Positions 8,666-15,260 of a stretch of 33,228 nt of DNA are shown one piece after another. The stretch is from Chloroflexota bacterium (GTDB taxonomy: Bacteria; Chloroflexota; Dehalococcoidia; Tepidiformales; Tepidiformaceae): NCBI GenBank assembly GCA_021823905.1, contig JAKALX010000003.1:1-33228 (forward strand), read 5' to 3'. The first letter of the stretch is position 1. Every line of letters starts with the position of its first letter. Both the position numbers and the translations under genes were made by a program. Below the pieces are notes generated by a model. The model made no database searches, was not told the DNA's origin, and saw only the letters and a program-made list of their open reading frames with translations.

Positions 8666-9682
8666 ATGGCTGTCATGATCAACGCACAGACGAAGCGAAT
8701 CGGCCTGGCTCTCTCGGGCGGAGGCTTCAGGGCCGCGGCATTCCACCTCGGGGTTCTTAAGAAGCTCTACACACTCCACCTCTTGGACAAGATTGACCTC
8801 CTTTCGTGCGTGAGCGGGGGAAGCATCGCCGGCGGAGTTATGGTCACCCATCGTGATCCAGCGGAGGCCCTTTTGGCCCTTGAGAACTACCTCGCAACTC
8901 GATCAGTCGCTGTCGCTTCAGTGATTGGTGGCCTTCTCGACCCATTTGAGTCTCGCCTCGATAAGCTCGCCGAGTCGTACGATCGGGACCTCTTCAACGG
9001 GCGAACTCTCTCAACACTTCGCGACGGGCCACGGATTTACTTCAACTCGACAAACCTAGCTACAGGTAACCTCTTCTTCTTCGTCGCGGGTGGCGGACAT
9101 CCCGAGGAGATGGGTGACCATGAGTTCGGCGTGGCTGATGCATCAGGGTTTCCCCTCTGCAAGGCCGTCGCGGCCTCGTCGGCGTTCCCGCCGGTCTTTC
9201 CACCGCTTCGGCTGGATTCAGACATTTACCCGCCGGCAGGGAGGTCTGAGTATGTCACGCTGACCGATGGGGGCGTTTACGACAACATGGGAGTAAACCC
9301 ACTGCTCCTGGCTCGGAACCAGCTTGACTACCTGATCATCAGTGATGGAGGCAAGCCATTCGCGGTTGAGGACCGCCCGACCGAGCATGGGCTTGTCGTG
9401 CTGAGGGAAAGCCTTTCAATCATGATGGAGCAGATCCGCGGCCTCGAGTTCGATCGAATCGAATACAGGCACAAGGCTGGGAAAGGCCCTACGCCCCTGT
9501 GGTTCTCGATCGACAGCACCGAAGGCGAGGCGACCCCTGGCGACGCAGCCTTTGCATCCGCCATCCGCACTGACCTTAAGCTGCTCTCTCCAGCACAGTT
9601 GAACGTGCTTGCGCGACATGGGGCGAGCCTCCTGGAAGCACGTCTGACCCGGTATTCCCCGGAACTCCTCCAGGCTCACTAG
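8666..9682 (+). CDS. Patatin-like phospholipase
   Basis: This encodes 338 residues. It has the patatin hallmarks: oxyanion G-G-G-F-R (18-22), nucleophile S50 in C-V-S-G-G-S, and catalytic D201 in L-T-D-G-G-V-Y-D-N. The Ser-Asp dyad is intact, so acyl hydrolase activity on membrane phospholipids is expected. GAGAGGA precedes the ATG at 8666; a second ATG lies three codons on. It follows the PLD/peptidase gene by 256 bases on the same strand with no clear terminator between, so it may be the last gene of that module. Patatins are common membrane-degrading effectors in CBASS and related immune systems. No nucleotide cyclase is seen here. Confidence 0.9.
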   Translation: MAVMINAQTKRIGLALSGGGFRAAAFHLGVLKKLYTLHLLDKIDLLSCVSGGSIAGGVMVTHRDPAEALLALENYLATRSVAVASVIGGLLDPFESRLDKLAESYDRDLFNGRTLSTLRDGPRIYFNSTNLATGNLFFFVAGGGHPEEMGDHEFGVADASGFPLCKAVAASSAFPPVFPPLRLDSDIYPPAGRSEYVTLTDGGVYDNMGVNPLLLARNQLDYLIISDGGKPFAVEDRPTEHGLVVLRESLSIMMEQIRGLEFDRIEYRHKAGKGPTPLWFSIDSTEGEATPGDAAFASAIRTDLKLLSPAQLNVLARHGASLLEARLTRYSPELLQAH

Positions 9683-9881
9683 AAGCTCACCTACCCGCAC
9701 CACAACCCAATGCCACGGCCTGCAACTTCGACACCTATGGCCTTGGTGCTCCCGTTATCTCAATAAGAGGACCTACTTACGCGACGGCGACCGTGGTGCA
9801 GCAGCCGGATCATACGCCTTCTTCGTCCCCGCCCACACCTGAACTCATTACCTACGTTTGCACCACCTGCCGGCACGTTCC

Positions 9882-11402
9882 TCAAATGTAGTACTTGAAG
9901 TTAGGGAGCCGAGTTGTCACGGTCGGGTTGCTCACCAGGATCTCGCCGACAGCATCGCTGAATTTCACGGTTACCGGCGAGGATTCGCCCAAGCGGCAAG
10001 CGTTGTAGTTCAGCTTCGTAAGGCCGAAGATATCCTTCACAACCTGTTCGATATCTGCTTGCCCGTGCTGGACATCGATGCGCAGCGGAGCTGGCACCTC
10101 CCAGCCATCGTAGGTGAGGACTGACGGTTTGAAACCGCTAGCCCACAGGTATGCCGTGCGGCGGTTCAGAATCCACGTCGACCCACGAATGACAGGCCAC
10201 CTCCCTCGTCGATACAAGCGCACACCGTCCCCGCCCGGCCGTACTCGCACGCCGACGAGCTTTGTTCCGGCTGGACATGCCTCTCTGTAGCCGCTGAACT
10301 CTTCGTCATCGATGTTCGAGCGACAATGAAGAAATATCTCACGGAGGCCTTTCCCTCCAAGCGTGCCATAGTTTTCTAGGACGCCCGAGAGCAGGTCGCG
10401 AGCAGCGGTCCGGGAAAGGTGGTACTCACCATGTTCCGGCGAGTACCAGGGGCCGAATTCCCCACGGAATACAACGCCGTCTCCTGTGTCGAGGAACATC
10501 TGTGCTGCGCAGCAGGCGGTCGCCTTGTTAACTCTGTCGTCTGCTCGGCGAAAGGCGATACCCACATAGCACACGCCCTCCCGAGCCGTGACAAGTCGCC
10601 ACGGCTTCCCACCGGCCTTGTAGTAGATGGCCGTCGACAAATTCCATGCTCGGTCGGAGAGCGGAGTGAGTCCTCGCTTTCCACCCGCTGCTGAGCCGCG
10701 CAAATCTAGCGTTGATTCCCTGATGATCTGCATGGGAACTCGGAGTTCCATTGCCCTCGCCTTGATCTGGCGGCGGAAGTCGGGCGAGAGTCTGTACTGT
10801 ACCGGATCATAGGTTCCGAAGAGGTCTGGCTGAAACACCCTCAAGGCCCGATCCCTCGCTGAAACACGCTCGCCGTGACCGGTGGGGACGGAAGAAAGTG
10901 GGCGGCAAGTCAGCCACACCTCATCCGGCACAATACAAAACATCACGTCCAAATGCTCGTCGACATTTGCCGCCAGACGCAGTGCATCTAGGTACTGATT
11001 GACAACGTCGTACACGCGTCTATGCCGATCATTCAGTGTGGCCGCCTCTAGGAGGCGATCCCGGTTAAGTATGCGCGCCCAAGCCGCTTGTCCTTGCCAC
11101 GTCGAAACAAAAGCAGCCTCAAATCCCGGAAACGGTGGCCACAGGCGGTGCTCCTTGTCCTCGTTGCCTGGCTCTCCGTACGAGCACGACACGATCGGGT
11201 TGGTAAGAACCTTCGAAAACAGCTCGAATCCAGCGATACCCTCCGGAGTACCAACCAATCCATACGCGACTCCCTTGGGTCCGGACGGCAAATCCGCATC
11301 GAACGGCCCAAATAGTCCGAGTCCCGCGTGTGGGTCCACCAAACGCTGCCCGAACCGAAATTCGAGCTGGGGCTCCTCAAGTATTGTGACCCCGCCGGGC
11401 AT
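9882..11402 (-). CDS. Short prokaryotic Argonaute (MID-PIWI) of a SPARTA system
   Basis: This encodes 506 residues, the normal size of a short pAgo with MID and PIWI domains only. The PIWI part shows A-W-N-L-S-T-A-I-Y-Y-K-A-G-G-K-P-W and G-V-C-Y-V-G-I-A-F, typical of short pAgos. The first catalytic Asp of active PIWI domains is replaced (A in V-G-I-A-F), so it should bind guide and target but not cut. The ATG at 11402 overlaps the TIR-APAZ stop (TGATG); a GTG one codon earlier is possible. In SPARTA systems the pair forms a 1:1 complex that is loaded with guide RNA, oligomerises on target DNA and triggers NAD+ depletion. Confidence 0.92.
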   Translation of the reverse strand: MPGGVTILEEPQLEFRFGQRLVDPHAGLGLFGPFDADLPSGPKGVAYGLVGTPEGIAGFELFSKVLTNPIVSCSYGEPGNEDKEHRLWPPFPGFEAAFVSTWQGQAAWARILNRDRLLEAATLNDRHRRVYDVVNQYLDALRLAANVDEHLDVMFCIVPDEVWLTCRPLSSVPTGHGERVSARDRALRVFQPDLFGTYDPVQYRLSPDFRRQIKARAMELRVPMQIIRESTLDLRGSAAGGKRGLTPLSDRAWNLSTAIYYKAGGKPWRLVTAREGVCYVGIAFRRADDRVNKATACCAAQMFLDTGDGVVFRGEFGPWYSPEHGEYHLSRTAARDLLSGVLENYGTLGGKGLREIFLHCRSNIDDEEFSGYREACPAGTKLVGVRVRPGGDGVRLYRRGRWPVIRGSTWILNRRTAYLWASGFKPSVLTYDGWEVPAPLRIDVQHGQADIEQVVKDIFGLTKLNYNACRLGESSPVTVKFSDAVGEILVSNPTVTTRLPNFKYYI

Positions 11403-12742
11403 CACGGTTCTTCTTCCCTGAGCTCATCGAGATCATCGATGCCGGCTTCCGTTGCCTGTTGTGCCTGTAGTCGTGCCCTCAAAGGCGCCAGGGCCGCCTC
11501 GTTCACCCGAGTCTCTACCTCTGCCTCAATGGGCTTCGCCTCGAGCACGACCTGTTCTCCAGGAATCTCCCCGATGGTGATCCTGCCAGAGCCCGCCGCA
11601 AGATGGGCCCTTAATGCCATCTGCCTGCTTAGCCATTGGTGATTCCACCAGCTCTTGACGATTGCCTTGCGACGAGCATTTACTCTCGTGGGTTCTACTT
11701 CCAGGCCTGCCGCATCAACCAGATGCAAATGAATCTTCACGACAGCCGCGAACGGGTCCACGATGTTGCGCCGAATTGAGAACGACACGCCGAGGTGGTG
11801 AACAATAACAATCTGACCTATCTTCCGCCGCCCAACAACAAGAAGGCCGGTCTGACGGCCCTTGTAGCCCATATAGCGCATTCGATCGCGCGCGAGCAAT
11901 CCACTGGGAAAATAGAAGTACGCACCCCTCTCATTGAACATCAGGCCTCTTTCGAAACACTTCACCGCGAGGGATTTCCGCAGGAGAGAGCTCACCACGT
12001 CACGAGCCGGCACTCCGTCCACTGACTCGGCCTCGCGCCAGCAAACTCCAAGGGGCGTCCCTGTCCGGATTTCCAGGCCAAGCTCCGCTGGTGGTGAGGT
12101 GAACGCTAGAAGCAGCGTGTTCGAAACTGGGTAATGCGCCCAGCGCTTTGGCAACACTCCCAGGGTGGCAGGATCGACTCTCCCTGCCATCTCAAAGCGT
12201 TGCACCACTTCAGGCACCTCGAGGAACCTCAAGACGTTCGACTCGAGGATCTCCGGTTCGTCGAGAACCGCCTCAATGTTGAGAAACGCAGACACACCCA
12301 CCTTCCGCCCCTCTTCGACACTGTGCCGAGGTACCTGGCACACCTCGAGTTTCTTGAGCAACTGGCAGAGTCCATCCGCCCAGTTTTCAAAGGGAATGTA
12401 GGTGATATCGGTGAGCTGCCATGGGAGATTAGCGGGCTGTGTCCCATCCACATTGAGCGGAATCAGGAATTCCTCCCCTCGTTGCTTCCCTAGGGTGAGG
12501 GCAAGTTGGCGTTCCTTCGAAGGATTCTCCTTGCGGATTGAGTGACTGGAAATGAGGTGCAGCATTCGGTAGGTCCTGGCCTTGATCGCACGATCGATAT
12601 CCTCTGGCCACCGTTCGCCGCCGAGAAGCTTCAGCCGATCGCACCAGACCATGTATCCCTCGACCGTGAGCTTCAGCGCCAACCACTCCGCCAAGGCGCC
12701 ATCCTCCCAGGCATAGCTTATGAACAGATGATCCCGTAGCAT
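11402..12742 (-). CDS. TIR-APAZ NADase subunit of SPARTA
   Basis: This encodes 446 residues. The N-terminal TIR domain begins D-H-L-F-I-S-Y-A-W-E-D and carries S-K-E77-R-Q, where E77 fits the catalytic glutamate of TIR NADases. Residues ~150-446 form the APAZ region, which stands in for the N and PAZ-linked parts of long Argonautes. The start at 12742 has GAAGG upstream; the longer frame from 12790 adds 16 residues that do not look like TIR sequence. The stop overlaps the pAgo start, giving coupled translation and equal amounts of both subunits. It lies 96 bases after the 58-residue gene, with no strong promoter seen between. Confidence 0.92.
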   Translation of the reverse strand: MLRDHLFISYAWEDGALAEWLALKLTVEGYMVWCDRLKLLGGERWPEDIDRAIKARTYRMLHLISSHSIRKENPSKERQLALTLGKQRGEEFLIPLNVDGTQPANLPWQLTDITYIPFENWADGLCQLLKKLEVCQVPRHSVEEGRKVGVSAFLNIEAVLDEPEILESNVLRFLEVPEVVQRFEMAGRVDPATLGVLPKRWAHYPVSNTLLLAFTSPPAELGLEIRTGTPLGVCWREAESVDGVPARDVVSSLLRKSLAVKCFERGLMFNERGAYFYFPSGLLARDRMRYMGYKGRQTGLLVVGRRKIGQIVIVHHLGVSFSIRRNIVDPFAAVVKIHLHLVDAAGLEVEPTRVNARRKAIVKSWWNHQWLSRQMALRAHLAAGSGRITIGEIPGEQVVLEAKPIEAEVETRVNEAALAPLRARLQAQQATEAGIDDLDELREEEP

Positions 12743-12838
12743 AGGTTGATCGCCTTCGTTTGGCTGTCCAGGCACCCGCCTCGCCCCCACGCCCGCGCGC
12801 CTCTGGGAGGCATCCCCAGACTCGAAGCGGGCCGTCTT

Positions 12839-13015
12839 CTAGCTCTTTTCTTTCCGAACTCCCTTGAACGGGTCACTGCCCTGTTTCTGATCGATGAACT
12901 GGCCGGTGTCGGAATCCCGCTTGATCCAACGCTCGACCTTTGGGTTGTACACCTGCGACCGCCTCCGAACTGCTCCCTGGCGGTGTCCGTCACCGGTCGG
13001 TGGGTTCTTGGCCAT
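12839..13015 (-). CDS. Small basic protein, 58 residues, unknown function
   Basis: The sequence is strongly polar and ordered (M-A-K-N-P-P-T-G-D-G-H-R-Q-G-A-V, Y-N-P-K-V-E-R-W-I-K-R-D-S-D-T-G, P-F-K-G-V-R-K-E-K). It looks like a conserved family rather than chance coding, but I cannot name it. The start at 13015 has GGAGGG 7 bases upstream; an in-frame ATG five codons earlier would overlap that site. It overlaps the 3' end of the PIN gene by 26 bases. The position between a PIN nuclease and SPARTA suggests an antitoxin-like or nucleic-acid-binding role. Confidence 0.7.
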   Translation of the reverse strand: MAKNPPTGDGHRQGAVRRRSQVYNPKVERWIKRDSDTGQFIDQKQGSDPFKGVRKEKS

Positions 13016-13538
13016 CTCGCTTCCCTCCATGGCGTTGGGTCACCAACGCACGCACCTTGCGCTCGAACTCCGTGACAACCTCCTCCGTGATGAAGGCGTT
13101 GTTGTCCCTGATTCTCCTTGCGGTGGTGCAGCCATCCTCAACACCCAGCACCGCCAGCGCAATGAGATCGACCATCACCTCGAGTCCCCATGCAATCCCC
13201 ACACCCTCACTTGTGCAGGCCTTCCGGAGCGCCTTATCGTTCGTCATACAGCACCAGCCGTGGTCCCGTGCCAGGATCAGACAGAGCGCGTCGTCGAAGG
13301 CAATCCCTGGCCTCCCCTGGCCCGCTTCAAGCAGTTGCTCGATGGTCGGAACGACAACCGTCAAACCCAGCCGCTCGCACTCATTCACGCTGAGCTGTTC
13401 CACTTTCTCGACGACGGCTGTCGCGACGTACACGGGGCCGGTATGCCGAACCAGCAGGCTCAGAATCGATCGGTCCGCGTCCGCGTAGTCGATGAGGACG
13501 TTTGCGTCGGCAATGAGAGGAACGCGCGATCGCTCCAC
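12990..13538 (-). CDS. PIN-domain nuclease (VapC-like)
   Basis: This encodes 182 residues. PIN signature acids are visible: D11-A-N (start of strand 1), D17, D82/D83 in F-D-D-A-L-C-L-I-L-A, and D101 in M-T-N-D-K-A-L-R. It should cut RNA with bound metal. It begins with GTG directly after the TAG stop of the XRE-peptidase gene; GGAGAT in the end of that gene acts as ribosome site, so the two are coupled. XRE-peptidase plus PIN pairs behave as toxin-antitoxin-like units. The C-terminal ~50 residues after the PIN fold are helical and charged. Confidence 0.85.
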   Translation of the reverse strand: MERSRVPLIADANVLIDYADADRSILSLLVRHTGPVYVATAVVEKVEQLSVNECERLGLTVVVPTIEQLLEAGQGRPGIAFDDALCLILARDHGWCCMTNDKALRKACTSEGVGIAWGLEVMVDLIALAVLGVEDGCTTARRIRDNNAFITEEVVTEFERKVRALVTQRHGGKRDGQEPTDR

Positions 13539-14678
13539 CTATAGATCTCCGACCCAGCTCGCGGCACGCGCTCGCATCTCGGGAAGTCGAAGGGCCAGGA
13601 TATCGGCGCCACGAGACAAGCTCACCGCTCCGGTCTCGATCCCCCTTCGGACGAGGAACGAGAGGCGATCGCCCCGAAAGTCACTCGGAGAAAGGTCATC
13701 CGGCTCTCCTGACCTTGAGCTCTCAGGAAAGCTCCCGTGGTAGGCGTCGACCCTGAGCCCTTCCGGCTCCGCGTCCTTACCTAGCGTCCGTCCATGGGCC
13801 ACTCGGTACGCATTCTGAAACATCTGCCAGACGTTCACATCCCCGCCAACCTCCTGCTGGAGACGGTACAGCACGGTCTTGTAGGAAACACGGAAGATGC
13901 GTTTCACCTTGAGGACACGCTCTACGAACGCCATTCCAGCCGTCTCGCTCCATTCCTTCCTGAACGACCGGTCGGGCATTAGGAAGTGCGCCGCAAAGAG
14001 GTTGGCTTCCTGCTCACGGCCTCTTTCCTCGGTAAGCTCCGCCACATCGTAATCGCCAGGATGAAGGACAAGGTGCCCAAGCTCATGTGCGGCGGTAAAG
14101 ATCCAGCGCTCGACCGAGATTCGCTCCCAGGTGTTTACGACGATTGCTGGACCGCCGTCCTCAGGGCCCACGGAAAGTCCGAAGAAGCTCGGTGAGGCCA
14201 GTACCAGCGAGAACAGTTTGATTCCCTTGGACTCCAAGAGCCCACAGATATCTCTCACCGGCTCCTCTGAACCGATACCAAACGCCCTGCGCACACTGTT
14301 GGCCGCTGCCACCGGATCACTGGGCACCTGCCCTGGCACCTTCGATCCCGTCCGGGCATCCAGGAGGTCTTCGAGTTCGTTGAAATCCTTTAACCAGCCC
14401 GCCACTGAGGCAAGGATCTGCTCTCGGGTGGTCAGCTTCTTCAGCGCCCTAAACCTCACCTGCTTGAGCTGCGCCACAGGGGTGACGATCTGCTGGACAC
14501 GAACGTCTAGCGCGGCGGCGAGCGCCTGCAGGGTGTCGACCCGAGGTAGAGACTGTCCGGACTCGATGTTACGGTAACCGACTCGAGACAGCCCCGCGCT
14601 GTCAGCCAGTTTCTCCTGAGTCAGCCCCTTTGAGACGCGCAAGCGGCACAGGTTTGACGCAATCGCCTGCGAGCCCAT
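13539..14678 (-). CDS. XRE helix-turn-helix regulator fused to ImmA/IrrE metallopeptidase
   Basis: This encodes 379 residues. Residues ~6-62 are an XRE-type HTH (L-T-Q-E-K-L-A-D-S-A-G-L-S-R-V-G-Y-R-N-I-E-S). Residues ~130-270 are the COG2856 Zn-peptidase with H198-E-L-G-H202 and E224 in E-Q-E-A-N-L-F-A. The start at 14678 has GGGAGG 6 bases upstream and a consensus-like promoter; the longer frame from 14699 would start inside the -10 box. Such proteins repress their own operon and are thought to lose repression on cleavage or damage. Likely targets are the promoter just upstream, and so the PIN and possibly SPARTA genes. Confidence 0.9.
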   Translation of the reverse strand: MGSQAIASNLCRLRVSKGLTQEKLADSAGLSRVGYRNIESGQSLPRVDTLQALAAALDVRVQQIVTPVAQLKQVRFRALKKLTTREQILASVAGWLKDFNELEDLLDARTGSKVPGQVPSDPVAAANSVRRAFGIGSEEPVRDICGLLESKGIKLFSLVLASPSFFGLSVGPEDGGPAIVVNTWERISVERWIFTAAHELGHLVLHPGDYDVAELTEERGREQEANLFAAHFLMPDRSFRKEWSETAGMAFVERVLKVKRIFRVSYKTVLYRLQQEVGGDVNVWQMFQNAYRVAHGRTLGKDAEPEGLRVDAYHGSFPESSRSGEPDDLSPSDFRGDRLSFLVRRGIETGAVSLSRGADILALRLPEMRARAASWVGDL

Positions 14679-14697
14679 ACGACACCTCCCAATACAC

Positions 14698-14726
14698 AAG
14701 ATAAGTCATGATACAGGCATTGTCAA
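14698..14726 (-). promoter_or_regulatory. Promoter of the XRE-PIN(-SPARTA) operon
   Basis: On the minus strand there is TTGACA (14726-14721, perfect -35), a 17-base spacer, then TATCTT (14703-14698, 4/6 -10). Half-similar repeats TTATCATCTTG and TTATCTTG flank the -35 and cover the -10, which would suit autoregulation by the XRE protein. The ribosome site and ATG follow within 20 bases. Confidence 0.7.
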
Positions 14727-14744
14727 GATGATAATACCCGTCGG

Positions 14745-15260
14745 TTAGAACTTCTTCAGCCCTTCTGCGGCCGCTTTGGCTTCCTCGCTCAGCTCTTCGC
14801 TCCCCTCCTGGCTCTTCTCCTGGTGGTCCTCGCTCAAGTCTGCAATCTCTCGCAGGAACTCCGCCGCTTCGGAGCGTGCCCGGGCCGTCTGCTCCATCTC
14901 GGTCAGGTACCGGCCGGCGGCGGCGCCGCGCCCCTCGAGCTCATGGGCAGCGTTTTCCTCGTCAGCCGAGGCTTCGTTGGTCGGCGTACTTACGTCCCGC
15001 TGTTCCTCCCCGACACCCTCCATGACCTCTCCGTGGTGCCGCTCTGCCTCGCCGGCCACATGTCGCTCGATCACATCGGCGATTTTGCGGAGCTGCTCGG
15101 CCGTCTCGCTGAGCGCGGGATCCTCCATTCCATCCCAGGCGTCCCGCGTCGCCTCGACCTCCTTCTTGTGGTCTTTCGCACCCTCGAGCCGGTGCTCAGT
15201 CTCGTCCTCGGCATGCTTCTCCTTGTCGGCCACGTCTTTCTTGGACCCAAGCTCACGCAT
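14745..15260 (-). CDS. Acidic coiled-coil protein, last gene of the HerA operon
   Basis: This encodes 171 residues, very rich in Glu, Lys and Ala with regular heptads, so mostly long helices. There is no Cys and no enzyme motif. The start at 15260 has AAAGGAGG 5 bases upstream and overlaps the end of the ATPase gene by 8 bases; an upstream extension to 15422 lacks such a site. Its acidity and coiled coils suggest a structural partner or DNA mimic, but neither is shown. Confidence 0.75.
   Translation of the reverse strand: MRELGSKKDVADKEKHAEDETEHRLEGAKDHKKEVEATRDAWDGMEDPALSETAEQLRKIADVIERHVAGEAERHHGEVMEGVGEEQRDVSTPTNEASADEENAAHELEGRGAAAGRYLTEMEQTARARSEAAEFLREIADLSEDHQEKSQEGSEELSEEAKAAAEGLKKF

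Noticed and set aside
8249-8851. Minus-strand 200-codon frame across the gap before the patatin gene
   Set aside because: It overlaps two well-supported genes on the other strand, has no ribosome site, and reads as a shadow of both.
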